This document shows positions 1 to 7,324 of a stretch of DNA of 7,748 nt, one piece after another. Numbering within the stretch: the stretch's first letter is position 1; each line of letters begins with the position of its first letter. The notes under the pieces were generated by a model. It was not told the origin of the DNA, ran no database searches, and worked only from the letters and a program-made list of their open reading frames with translations. The stretch spans positions 1-7,748 of the forward strand of contig CBFGYO010000171.1 of the NCBI GenBank assembly GCA_965652975.1, read 5' to 3'. A program made the translations under genes and the position numbers. Origin of the DNA: CADEDV01 sp036374495 (GTDB lineage: Bacteria; Bacteroidota; Bacteroidia; Chitinophagales; Chitinophagaceae).

Positions 1-401
1 AAGCTCTTCCTGATCTTCGAATCACTGCCGATCTATCCCACTGGTGCAATGTTGCAGAAAGCTTCCTGGAAGATCAGCAGGAAGTGATAGCACTGGTACC
101 CCAACATACTATTCATATTCATGCGCGCGTGGGTCATCCGCAAGGACCACAGGTTACAGATCCGCGACATGCGGAATGGCACCTGGCATTGCAACATCAT
201 ACTACGTGGTGGAAAGATATTTATGCTTATCATCAAAGAACTGGTAGCCGTACTTTTACAATCACTCCTGAATTTGGTCCGCCTCCTTATATGCCTTGTA
301 TTCCACTTTCTGATAAACCAATGGCGGATCAGTGGGATATTAATAGATGGATGATGAAGTATTTAATCGAAGTGTTGGTTCGCGCAGATGGCACCGATTG
401 A
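1..401 (+). CDS. Sugar phosphate isomerase/epimerase-like TIM-barrel protein (5' truncated, C-terminal part)
   Basis: Only the last 132 codons are present; the frame is open from base 3 to the TGA at 399-401, and the true start lies left of the window. The fragment looks like the C-terminal half of an AP-endonuclease-2-type (COG1082-like) TIM barrel. Likely metal or substrate ligands, numbered from the first whole codon, are Asp10 and His13 in ADLSHW, His38/His40 in HIHARVG, and Glu90 in TPEFGPPPY; the HIHARVG...GPQV.DPR stretch is typical of Bacteroidota members. Family enzymes isomerise, epimerise or sometimes cleave sugars and oxidised sugars, normally in the cytoplasm. No signal peptide can be judged. 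The gene converges on the GH3 gene with 60 nt between the stops, so it is a separate transcript. Its last seven codons (VRADGTD) and the stop lie inside a 79-bp palindrome, so the tail may be repeat-derived. The exact substrate is unknown. Confidence 0.85.
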   Translation, partial: ALPDLRITADLSHWCNVAESFLEDQQEVIALVPQHTIHIHARVGHPQGPQVTDPRHAEWHLALQHHTTWWKDIYAYHQRTGSRTFTITPEFGPPPYMPCIPLSDKPMADQWDINRWMMKYLIEVLVRADGTD

Positions 402-456
402 GCAGATGACGCAGATAATCTGCGAAATATGCTTAATCTGCCTTATCTGCGCGAAC
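378..456. repeat. 79-bp gapless imperfect palindrome between convergent genes
   Basis: Pairing each base i with base 834-i (centre at 417) gives 30 Watson-Crick pairs and 3 G-T pairs out of 39, with no gaps. The outer 12 bp (378-389 with 445-456, GTTCGCGCAGAT) and inner 7 bp (410-416 with 418-424, CGCAGAT) are perfect. The element is built from GCAGAT (384, 402, 411) followed by ATCTGC (418, 436, 445). It covers the last seven codons and stop of the isomerase gene and reaches to 6 nt from the GH3 stop codon. The G-T positions pair as G-U only in plus-strand RNA, so the fold is slightly better in the isomerase transcript. It may end or protect both converging mRNAs. There is no clear U-run, so it is not a textbook intrinsic terminator. 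Confidence 0.85.
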
Positions 457-461
457 TGTAT

Positions 462-2747
462 TTATTTCGCCCAATTAACATTCGTCGACTTCACATCCCT
501 TGAATTACCACCAATCATAATTACAAAATCGCCTGCTTCCCAATCATACTTAAGATCATAGTTATAGAATTTCAGGTCTTCTGGCGTAATGGTGAAAGAA
601 ACATTCTTCGATTCGCCGGCCTTCAAATCGATTTTCTGAAACCCTTTTAATTCTTTAACAGGCCTTGTTACCGATCCTACCAGGTCGCGAATATAAAGTT
701 GCACTACTTCTTTACCATCCGTGCTTCCTGAGTTGGTCACCGTTACGCTTGCAGTTAATACCTGGTTTCCTTTCAGCGTTTTGCTACTTACCTTAATATC
801 GCTATAAGAAAAATTGGTATAGCTAAGGCCATATCCAAATGGATAGAGCGGTTCGTTGCTTACATCGAGGTAGTTGGAACGAAATTTCTGGAACCATTTA
901 CCCTGCTCAAGTGGGCGCCCGGTATTCTTATGATTATAAAAAATTGGTACCTGTCCAATATTCTGCGGGAATGTGGTACTTAATTTACCGGAAGGATTTA
1001 CATCACCAAACAATACGTCTGCAATTGCATATCCCGCTTCCGAACCACCAAACCATACATTGAGAATAGCTGGAATATTTTCATGTTCCCACTTCAACGC
1101 AAGTGGGCGGCCGGTGAACAGTACCAGAACTACCGGCTTTCCTGTTTTCAAAAGTGCAGCGAGTAACTCTTTTTGAATAGCTGGTATTTCGATGCTGGTA
1201 CGGCTGCTGGCTTCACCACTCATTTCCGATGATTCGCCGAGGGCGGCTACTATTACATCCGACTGGTTGGCGATGTCGATGGCTTCCTGCATGATTACAC
1301 TGGCCGGGCGGCTATCGCGTCGCAATGATTTGCCAAACATACCGGCTCTTTCTTCAAACAGACTGTCTGTATCGAGATTAGAACCGCGTGCGTGCAGGAT
1401 CTTTACCTGCGAACCAACCACCTCTTTCAAACCCGCCAGCAGTGAAGTTGCTTTTGAAAAATCTGCAGCCACGCTCCATGTGCCCGGCATATTTTCTTTA
1501 TTATCTGCGAGAGGACCTATCAGTGCAATGGTTCCGCTTTTCTTTAATGGTAAAACGTTGCCCTGGTTTTTCAGCAACACAAAACTTTGAGCGGCCGTGT
1601 TTCTTGCAACTGTTCTATTGGCTGTGGTAAAGATTTCAGTCTTTGCCCTGTTTTCATCACAATAGCGGTAAGGATCGTCAAACAGTCCCAGTTTATATTT
1701 GGCTTCAAGTATCCGTCGGCAGGCATCATCGATAGCCTTGAGTGTAACTTTTCCTTCTTTCAACGATTTGGGTACCGTATTTAATATGCCTTCGCCGACC
1801 ATGTCCATATCTATGCCTGCCATCAAAGCACGCGCTGATGCCATTTGAAGGTCGCCGATGCCATGGTCGATCATTTCATTGATACCGGTATAGTCGGTTA
1901 CAACAAATCCTTTGAAGCCCCATTGCTTGCGGAGTACATCCGTAAGCAACCACCTGTTGGCAGTAGCAGGTACTCCATCAATTTCATTAAATGATGCCAT
2001 TACGCTACCGACACCTGCATCCACTGCGGCTTTGTAGGGAGGGAAATATTCATTGTACATCCGCTGGTGACTCATGTCAGTGGTACCATAATCACGTCCT
2101 GCTTCTGCAGCACCATACAACGCATAGTGTTTTACACACGACATGATGGTGTTATTTTTTGTAAGATCGTTGCCCTGGTATCCTTTCACCATTGCCTTTG
2201 CAATTTGTGAACCGAGGTAAGGGTCTTCACCACTGCCTTCAGCAATACGACCCCAGCGTGGATCACGCGCTATGTCGACCATCGGAGAGAATGTCCAACA
2301 AATACCATCGGCACTCGCTTCCTGTGCGGCTATGCGTGCACTGCGTTCAATAAGATTCATATCCCAGCTACAACTAAGTCCAAGCGGAATAGGAAAAACT
2401 GTTTCGTAGCCATGTATTACATCCATGCCAAAGATCAGGGGAATTTTCAACCTGCTTTTTTCCACGGCAAGCTTTTGCACCTCTTTTATTTTTGCCACAG
2501 ATTTAATATTGAACAATCCCCCTACTTTTCCTTCACTTATTTTTTTTGCGATATCGGAATTACCTGCCTGACCCGTTACAATGTCGCCCGAACCGGGAAG
2601 ATTCAATTGCCCGATCTTTTCTTCCAGTGTCATCTTCTTCATTAAGGCATCAACGAAAGCTTTCATTTTTGCATCCTGCGTTTGAGCTTTCGACTGTACT
2701 GTGACCAGCATAGATAAACAAATCATCCAACCTGCTAACCATTTCAT
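462..2747 (-). CDS. bglX: Secreted BglX-like GH3 glycoside hydrolase (beta-glucosidase/beta-xylosidase)
   Basis: This 761-residue protein is close in length to E. coli BglX and hydrolyses terminal beta-linked sugars (glucose or xylose) from oligosaccharides or glycosides in the periplasm. Residues 1-21 form a signal peptide with probable cleavage at SKA|Q. The N-terminal GH3 TIM barrel (about 30-360) contains RDPRWGR (161-167), KHY (206-208) and the nucleophile Asp285 in FVVTDYTG. The alpha/beta sandwich domain (about 390-600) holds the probable acid/base Glu512 in SGEASSRT. LYPFGYGLSY (634-643) leads into the C-terminal fibronectin-III-like domain (about 655-761) with EVVQLYIRD. All key residues are present and the frame is intact. 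It is the last gene of the minus-strand run, starting 16 nt after the SGNH gene, so it is very probably co-transcribed with SGNH and GH43. The specificity between glucoside and xyloside cannot be read from sequence alone; the GH43 partner makes xylosides or arabinosides possible. The symbol is by family resemblance. Confidence 0.95.
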   Translation of the reverse strand: MKWLAGWMICLSMLVTVQSKAQTQDAKMKAFVDALMKKMTLEEKIGQLNLPGSGDIVTGQAGNSDIAKKISEGKVGGLFNIKSVAKIKEVQKLAVEKSRLKIPLIFGMDVIHGYETVFPIPLGLSCSWDMNLIERSARIAAQEASADGICWTFSPMVDIARDPRWGRIAEGSGEDPYLGSQIAKAMVKGYQGNDLTKNNTIMSCVKHYALYGAAEAGRDYGTTDMSHQRMYNEYFPPYKAAVDAGVGSVMASFNEIDGVPATANRWLLTDVLRKQWGFKGFVVTDYTGINEMIDHGIGDLQMASARALMAGIDMDMVGEGILNTVPKSLKEGKVTLKAIDDACRRILEAKYKLGLFDDPYRYCDENRAKTEIFTTANRTVARNTAAQSFVLLKNQGNVLPLKKSGTIALIGPLADNKENMPGTWSVAADFSKATSLLAGLKEVVGSQVKILHARGSNLDTDSLFEERAGMFGKSLRRDSRPASVIMQEAIDIANQSDVIVAALGESSEMSGEASSRTSIEIPAIQKELLAALLKTGKPVVLVLFTGRPLALKWEHENIPAILNVWFGGSEAGYAIADVLFGDVNPSGKLSTTFPQNIGQVPIFYNHKNTGRPLEQGKWFQKFRSNYLDVSNEPLYPFGYGLSYTNFSYSDIKVSSKTLKGNQVLTASVTVTNSGSTDGKEVVQLYIRDLVGSVTRPVKELKGFQKIDLKAGESKNVSFTITPEDLKFYNYDLKYDWEAGDFVIMIGGNSRDVKSTNVNWAK

Positions 2748-2763
2748 GTGTTGTAGTTTTATA

Positions 2764-3435
2764 TTATTTCAGTAAATGAGGTGCTAACGCTTTTTGCCAG
2801 ATGGCATATCCTTTGGCATTCATATGCAACTTATCATCGAGAAAAAGTTCGTTGCGGGGCTTTCCTTTGTTGTCAAGCATTTTATTGTAAATATTCACAA
2901 ACACTGTTTTTTTCCTGTTTGCAAGAAAGTTCCTGATAAGGCGATTAGCTTCCACCATTTTAGGCATCAGGTGCGCGCGGCTCGGACTTGGCTTCATTGA
3001 AATGTATGCGATAGGTACATTAGGATAATTCTTACGGATAAAATAAAACAGCATTTCAAATCGCTTCATCACATTTGATGCAGTGACTGTATCTGAAGCA
3101 GCAAGATCGTTTTCGCCACAATAGATTACGATCTGCTTCGGGCGATAAGGAAGAATAATATCTTTTCCATAATGAAAAACATCCAGCAGTTCCGATCCAC
3201 CGAAACCGCGGTTGAGTATCTTATATCCCGGGAAATAATCCTGCACATCTTTCCACATCGTAAATGAAGAACTGCCAATAAACAGGATCTGGTTTGCTTT
3301 TGGAAAACTAGCACTATCCTGTTTTTTAAAAGCCTGGATATCGCCCCAGAATGGCGGTAGCTTTTCCTGCGCCGCAACAGTACCCAGTCCTGAAAAAAAT
3401 AAGAAAAGGATTATCCCGATTTTTTTGAATAGCAT
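2764..3435 (-). CDS. Secreted SGNH/GDSL-family hydrolase (esterase)
   Basis: This 223-residue protein has a signal peptide of about 22 residues (hydrophobic IGIILFLFFSGLGTV, cleavage near AAQ). All SGNH blocks are visible. Block I is FIGSSSF with nucleophile Ser56, where the usual Asp of GDS is Ser, a variant common in Bacteroidota members. Block II is NRGFGGS, with Gly79/80 for the oxyanion hole. Block III is CGEND with Asn109. Block V is DKLH with Asp201 and His204. The family cleaves ester bonds such as acetyl groups on sugars or lipids. The position between GH43 (34 nt upstream) and GH3 (16 nt downstream) suggests removal of acyl groups from the same glycan in the periplasm, but this is inference. 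The leader before the start codon is A/T-rich with no Shine-Dalgarno sequence, as usual in Bacteroidota. The start is fixed by the signal peptide. Confidence 0.92.
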   Translation of the reverse strand: MLFKKIGIILFLFFSGLGTVAAQEKLPPFWGDIQAFKKQDSASFPKANQILFIGSSSFTMWKDVQDYFPGYKILNRGFGGSELLDVFHYGKDIILPYRPKQIVIYCGENDLAASDTVTASNVMKRFEMLFYFIRKNYPNVPIAYISMKPSPSRAHLMPKMVEANRLIRNFLANRKKTVFVNIYNKMLDNKGKPRNELFLDDKLHMNAKGYAIWQKALAPHLLK

Positions 3436-3469
3436 TTTATGTTATTAATAATTTTTACAAACAATAGGT

Positions 3470-5245
3470 TTACTCCGACTTTATTACATCGCTTTTTGCC
3501 GACACACCATTTTCATTGATAGATTCGATACGGAAATAATAAGTCTTCTTCGAATCCATTGCTTTGAACCAATATTCATTAGCCTGGTGTACCATGATGC
3601 ATGTATAAAGTTTATCCGGCTCAGTGCCATAATATATATTATATGCATACGCATTGCTTACCGGGCTCCACTTGATCCACGCACTACGTTTGTCCTTTTC
3701 CGTGCGTAATACATACATCGTTTTTACAGGGTCGGGTTTGGCTCCATTGCCGTTGCCAAATACACGCAAACCACAAATGGCAAACTTGCCGGTCGGCATT
3801 TTTACATTTTCCAGTCGAATATACCTTGCCTGTACCGGGGTTGGCAATTCCACATATTCATGCGGTACATCGGTCCTGTTATTACTTTTATCCACGAGCG
3901 TTTTCCATTTCTTTCCGTCTACTGAATAAGACAATATATACTGGTGATATATACCAAGCGACTTCCCTAAAAATATACTGTCCATTTCTTTGGGAAACGA
4001 AATGTCCTGGTCGGCATAATTGATTTGTATTGCATTTACGGTCGACACATTTCCCAGGTCGGTTTGTATCCATTCACCTTTATTGCCGGTAGCCGCACTC
4101 CAGTATGTTTTAATGCTTTCATCTACCGCGTTATTCGCATTAAAACCACCGAGGGTCGACGACACCTGGACTGGTTTATTGTAATTAAGCAGCATCCAGC
4201 CTGTGAAGTAGGAAGACATTACATCGTTGATTGCTGGTTGCACGGAAGGTATGTAGTGTGGATAATCACCAAAACTTGTATTGCACCACATCTTCCCATC
4301 CTTATCAAATCCCGTGGGCCAGATACCGAGGCGTCGTTCAAAATTATTTTTTACAGAAATAGCAATCGTGCTCACATGCCAGTACCTGTTGTGTATGTCC
4401 TGGAACGTGGCTCCATGTCCCGCACCACGGGCAAAACCGCCGAGTTTCATACTTAGCGGATCACTCTGCGGTTCCCAGGGACCAAGCGGACCATCGCCCA
4501 CAAGCAAGCCGTCTGCATATCCGCTAAACTCTGTGCCCGGTGCTCCATATTGCAGGTAATATTTTCCTTTATACTTCGTCATGTGACTTCCTTCGATAAA
4601 CGCATCCAGGAAGGTGTCGTCCATATGCTCGCCGAATCGCTGCCAGCCAAAGCGCCAGCTTTGCAGAAGATACATTTCCTGGCGCGTGCTTTTGGGCTCC
4701 ATTGTTTTACGATCAAGTTCCACGCCATAGAACGGGTAACGGTTGCTGCTTCCGTTGTACATATAAAAACGGCCATCATCATCTGTAAAGAAAGAAGGAT
4801 CCCAACCGCCGATTTTAAATGAATCCACGAGCGGCTTCCATTCATTTGCTTTGGGATTGGTGCTCATCCAGATGGTAAATTTATCGGTGTAGGTGGAACC
4901 AAATACCACCATGGTATCGCCGATGATGCCTACTCCGGGTGCGCAGAGCTCATCATAAGTGCCGGTATTCCAGGGGCGAAGAAATTTACGCGAAATAAAA
5001 TTCCAGTTGAGCATATCACTGCTCCACCAATATCCCCACTGGTTTGTGCTGAACAGGTAATAATCATTTTTATAAGTTACGATCACTGGATCTGCCGTGG
5101 CACGATGCCGCCCCCATTCGGAAAAGTTGGGGATGGGGGTATAACCGTAGTCGATATTGATGGGATTGCAATAGGTTGTTTGTTTTTGAGAATAAACAGA
5201 AATTGTAGTTATCAAGACCAATACTAATAAGCTCGATTTTCTCAT
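3470..5245 (-). CDS. Secreted GH43-family glycosidase with discoidin (F5/8 C-like) and FN3-like modules
   Basis: This 591-residue protein has a signal peptide (about 1-19, LLVLVLITTISVYS). The five-bladed propeller domain of GH43 spans about 25-335. The three family carboxylates are visible: Asp52 in TADPVI (base), Asp149 in GWDPSFF (pKa modulator) and Glu218 in FIEGSH (acid). His277 in GAGHGATF is a likely centre-of-propeller residue. A discoidin/F5-8-type-C-like carbohydrate-binding domain follows (about 350-497, TYWSAATG...EWIQTDLG to ARYIRLENV and GLRVFGNG), then a fibronectin-III-like module (about 507-591). GH43 enzymes act on arabinose- or xylose-containing glycans and some galactans; I cannot assign the subfamily or substrate. 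The gene opens the tight GH43-SGNH-GH3 cluster. Its start codon lies 13 nt after a 142-bp palindrome, which may set mRNA processing or stability. The frame is intact. Confidence 0.93.
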   Translation of the reverse strand: MRKSSLLVLVLITTISVYSQKQTTYCNPINIDYGYTPIPNFSEWGRHRATADPVIVTYKNDYYLFSTNQWGYWWSSDMLNWNFISRKFLRPWNTGTYDELCAPGVGIIGDTMVVFGSTYTDKFTIWMSTNPKANEWKPLVDSFKIGGWDPSFFTDDDGRFYMYNGSSNRYPFYGVELDRKTMEPKSTRQEMYLLQSWRFGWQRFGEHMDDTFLDAFIEGSHMTKYKGKYYLQYGAPGTEFSGYADGLLVGDGPLGPWEPQSDPLSMKLGGFARGAGHGATFQDIHNRYWHVSTIAISVKNNFERRLGIWPTGFDKDGKMWCNTSFGDYPHYIPSVQPAINDVMSSYFTGWMLLNYNKPVQVSSTLGGFNANNAVDESIKTYWSAATGNKGEWIQTDLGNVSTVNAIQINYADQDISFPKEMDSIFLGKSLGIYHQYILSYSVDGKKWKTLVDKSNNRTDVPHEYVELPTPVQARYIRLENVKMPTGKFAICGLRVFGNGNGAKPDPVKTMYVLRTEKDKRSAWIKWSPVSNAYAYNIYYGTEPDKLYTCIMVHQANEYWFKAMDSKKTYYFRIESINENGVSAKSDVIKSE

Positions 5246-5258
5246 TATATTATTTTTA

Positions 5259-5400
5259 AACTATGATGATCTATATGTCTATGATTCTATGTGGTAAAAT
5301 CTCTGTGTTCTATGAACCTTATGTATCTCGAAGACATAGTTTTTCAGACACCACACAGGTTTTACCACATAGAATCATAGACACAAAGGTTATCATAGTT
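5259..5400. repeat. 142-bp gapless palindrome upstream of the GH43 gene
   Basis: Pairing base i with base 10659-i gives two 58-nt arms (5259-5316 and 5343-5400) with 49 Watson-Crick pairs, no gaps and a 26-nt loop. The core arms 5276-5299 and 5360-5383 are perfectly complementary over 24 bp, and the outermost 9 bp (5259-5267 with 5392-5400) are also perfect. The sequence is rich in a CTATGTGG / CACATAG-type word. In minus-strand RNA the hairpin would end 13 nt before the GH43 start codon, leaving a short A/U-rich leader unpaired. Possible roles are an RNA processing or stability element separating GMC from GH43 expression, a transcription-pausing structure, or simply a dispersed palindromic repeat. 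It is not followed by a U-run in the direction of transcription. Confidence 0.9.
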
Positions 5401-5423
5401 ATTTACAGGTTTTTTTTATATTA

Positions 5424-5465
5424 CTTGAAGCTTGCAGCATGCTTCCTGAAGCCTGCACCTACAAG
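5424..5465. repeat. Degenerate 7-bp tandem array overlapping the GMC stop codon
   Basis: Six consecutive 7-mers start at 5424: CTTGAAG, CTTGCAG, CATGCTT, CCTGAAG, CCTGCAC and CTACAAG. Four fit C(T/C)TG(A/C)A followed by G or C. The sixth is the reverse complement of CTTGTAG and so fits the same consensus on the minus strand. The pair 5424-5437 matches 5445-5458 at 11 of 14 positions. The TAG stop of the GMC gene (5459-5461) is inside the last unit. Short stems (5434-5437 with 5453-5456; 5441-5444 with 5449-5452) could form a small hairpin after the GMC stop. On the minus strand the next tract (5410-5417) is A-rich, not U-rich, so this is not a standard terminator for GMC. Confidence 0.6.
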
Positions 5466-7183
5466 TTTCCTCTTTTCATTTCTTCCATAGCATAATCCAC
5501 TGCCCGCGCCGTAAACGCCATGTATAAAATCGACGGGCTTTGATTGCCAGTGCTCGTCATACACGCGCCATCCGTTACAAAAACATTTTTACAATGATGT
5601 ACCTGGTTCCATTTATTCAGGATGGAGGTAGCAGGATCATGCCCCATGCGCGCACCGCCCATTTCATGAATATCGAGACCCGGTGGTTGATGATTATCTC
5701 CACCCTGTATATTTTTTGCGCCGGCTTTGGTAAACATTGCTTCGGCTTCCGTCAAAAAGTCTTTTACCATCTTATCCGAATTGTCGTCATAGTCCACCGA
5801 AGTAATTAATAAAGGTATGCCCCACTTATCTTTTTTATCAGGACTTAGCCTTACATGATTGCTTTCCCTGGGCAGCATTTCGCCCTGCATGTACATGTAC
5901 ATCTTCCAGCCGCCAGGTGTAGTCAACGACTCTTTGTAATCGGCTCCAATTCCCTCTGGCGGATTGTAATAATTTTTGTCGCGATAGGCTCCGCTAAAGA
6001 TTACGTATCCGCCTAAAAAATCCGTATCCTGTTCTTTCAGATTTCTAAAATTCGGTATCACGCATTCGGCGGGTCTTGCGCCATTGTAATATTTATCTTC
6101 AAAACCGTCAAAGGACGCTCCCATACCGGCGCGGTAATTATGAAAGCCAATAAATTTTCCAAGCAAGCCATTGTCGTTGCCCAGTCCCTGCGGAAATCGT
6201 GATGATGTGGAATTAAGCATGATCAACACGCTGTTGAGTGCAGATGCATTGATGAAAATGATCCTTGCAAAATAATCGGTGGCTTTGTTTGTTTGTGCGT
6301 CGATAACGCGCACTCCGCTTGCCCGGCCTGTTTTTTCATCATAGATTATTGAATGAACAACGGAATGCGGACGCATCGTCAGGTTGCCTGTTTTGCGCGC
6401 CCATGGCAAAGTAGACGTTACCGAACTAAAGTATCCACCAAATGGGCAACCACGCATGCATGCATTTCGGTTTAAGCATTGCCCGCGGCCCTGTTCTTTG
6501 TGTAGCTCGGTTGGCTCAGTCAATTGCGCCCAGCGCCCGGTGATATAATGACGTTTAAAATTTTTCCAGGTGCTATCCCTGAAATGTTGTTCCACGCAAT
6601 TCAAATCGTAGCCCGGCAAAAATTCTCCATCGGGCATAGACTCTATACCGTCTTTGGTTCCGCAGATGCCAGCAAATTTTTCGACATGACTATACCATGG
6701 TGCGATTTCGTCGTACCGGATGGGCCAGTCGATTCCATAACCATATCGAAGTGGTGCAGAAAAATCCCAGTCACTCCAGCGTTGGCAACTTCGTCCCCAG
6801 GTCAATGACTTACCGCCTACCTGGTATCCCCGTATCCAATCAAAAGGCTTTTCCTGGATATAAGGGTGATCACCATCTTTAATAAAAAAATGTGCTGTTG
6901 ATTCGCTGTATCCCGCAGCTTTTGTTATCAGCGGGTTTCTTTTTTTCAACGCAATTGTATTGCTGCCGCGATGAGGATATTCCCAAATTGATGCATTGTG
7001 GTTCGGGTAATCCTTAATGTGCTCCACATCCCGACCACGTTCCAATACCAGGGTCTTCAATCCCTTTTCACACAATTCCTTTGCAGACCAGCCACCACTA
7101 ATGCCGCTGCCAATGACGATAGCATCATAGGTGTTCTGTTCCTTTCCCTGGTTATTAATATTTACTTTCAGAGTGTCTGGCAT
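5459..7183 (-). CDS. GMC-family FAD-dependent sugar/alcohol dehydrogenase with probable Fe-S cysteine cluster
   Basis: This 574-residue protein is of the glucose-methanol-choline type related to gluconate/sorbitol dehydrogenase large subunits. The N-terminal dinucleotide fold contains GSGISGG (Gly25, Gly27, Gly30) and LERGR (47-51) for FAD. GYQVGGKSLTWG (119-130) matches the GMC flavin-binding segment. HEMGGARMG carries catalytic His506. The second catalytic position, usually Asn in an NP motif, appears as Ser549-Pro550, with Asn547 two residues earlier. Cys236, Cys242 and Cys246 form C-X5-C-X3-C, the spacing I recall for the [3Fe-4S] ligands of FAD glucose dehydrogenase, which argues for electron transfer to a carrier rather than to oxygen. 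There is no signal peptide; relatives are exported with a Tat-carrying small subunit, which is not encoded here. The start is supported by the conserved EQNTYDAIVIGSG opening. The gene lies 134 nt after DoxX and 213 nt before GH43. Glycoside or sugar oxidation is the likely role; the substrate is unknown. Confidence 0.92.
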   Translation of the reverse strand: MPDTLKVNINNQGKEQNTYDAIVIGSGISGGWSAKELCEKGLKTLVLERGRDVEHIKDYPNHNASIWEYPHRGSNTIALKKRNPLITKAAGYSESTAHFFIKDGDHPYIQEKPFDWIRGYQVGGKSLTWGRSCQRWSDWDFSAPLRYGYGIDWPIRYDEIAPWYSHVEKFAGICGTKDGIESMPDGEFLPGYDLNCVEQHFRDSTWKNFKRHYITGRWAQLTEPTELHKEQGRGQCLNRNACMRGCPFGGYFSSVTSTLPWARKTGNLTMRPHSVVHSIIYDEKTGRASGVRVIDAQTNKATDYFARIIFINASALNSVLIMLNSTSSRFPQGLGNDNGLLGKFIGFHNYRAGMGASFDGFEDKYYNGARPAECVIPNFRNLKEQDTDFLGGYVIFSGAYRDKNYYNPPEGIGADYKESLTTPGGWKMYMYMQGEMLPRESNHVRLSPDKKDKWGIPLLITSVDYDDNSDKMVKDFLTEAEAMFTKAGAKNIQGGDNHQPPGLDIHEMGGARMGHDPATSILNKWNQVHHCKNVFVTDGACMTSTGNQSPSILYMAFTARAVDYAMEEMKRGNL

Positions 7184-7192
7184 ATTAGTACC

Positions 7193-7324
7193 AATGTGAA
7201 AATGTGGAAATATGAAAATGTGGAAATTGTTTATTCGAAATCTTCAATTGTCATTTAATTTTATATTACGTAAAATGCTGGCTATCCCCAATTTACAAAT
7301 ACTTCATTTCCGCATTTTCACATT
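7193..7324. repeat. A/T-rich inverted and tandem repeat filling the DoxX-GMC spacer
   Basis: Arms 7193-7212 (AATGTGAAAATGTGGAAATA) and 7305-7324 are complementary at 18 of 20 positions, with a 92-nt A/T-rich interior. The left arm is part of a direct repeat of GAAAATGTGGAAAT (7198-7211 and 7214-7227, a 16-bp period). The right arm runs into an 8-bp tandem repeat, ACATTTGC (7320-7327 and 7328-7335). The TGA stop of DoxX (7318-7320) and its last residues (NANVQM) are encoded by this repeat. The GMC start codon lies 9 nt beyond the left arm. I could not identify a convincing Bacteroidota -33/-7 promoter inside the spacer. The interior of the spacer otherwise shows no gene. Confidence 0.75.

Noticed and set aside
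84..86. ATA at 84 as the start of a separate 105-residue protein
   Set aside because: The frame is open to base 3 and the upstream residues contain the conserved ADLSHW metal-binding motif, so this is the interior of a larger gene.
402..461. Canonical bidirectional intrinsic terminator between the convergent genes
   Set aside because: The hairpin is strong, but neither side has a clear run of T residues directly after the stem; it is reported as a palindromic repeat with possible 3'-end function only.
462..5245. Complete polysaccharide utilisation locus
   Set aside because: GH43, SGNH and GH3 fit such a locus, but no SusC/SusD pair, sensor or transporter is visible in the window, so the label cannot be supported.
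5384..5391. Bacteroidota -7 promoter element (TAnnTTTG) upstream of GH43
   Set aside because: The minus strand shows TAACCTTTG, with three rather than two bases between TA and TTTG, and no clear -33 TTTG at the right distance; it also lies within the palindrome.
5410..5465. Intrinsic terminator after the GMC gene
   Set aside because: Small stems exist, but the T-run at 5410-5417 is on the plus strand, so in the GMC transcript it is an A-run on the wrong side for termination.
5259..5465. CRISPR array or insertion-sequence remnant
   Set aside because: There are no regularly spaced direct repeats with unique spacers, no transposase fragment and no target-site duplication; the structure is one palindrome plus a heptamer array.
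5263..5490. Plus-strand open frame of 75 codons across the GMC-GH43 spacer
   Set aside because: It is composed of the 142-bp palindrome and the heptamer array and runs into the GMC gene in antisense; no protein-like pattern is visible.
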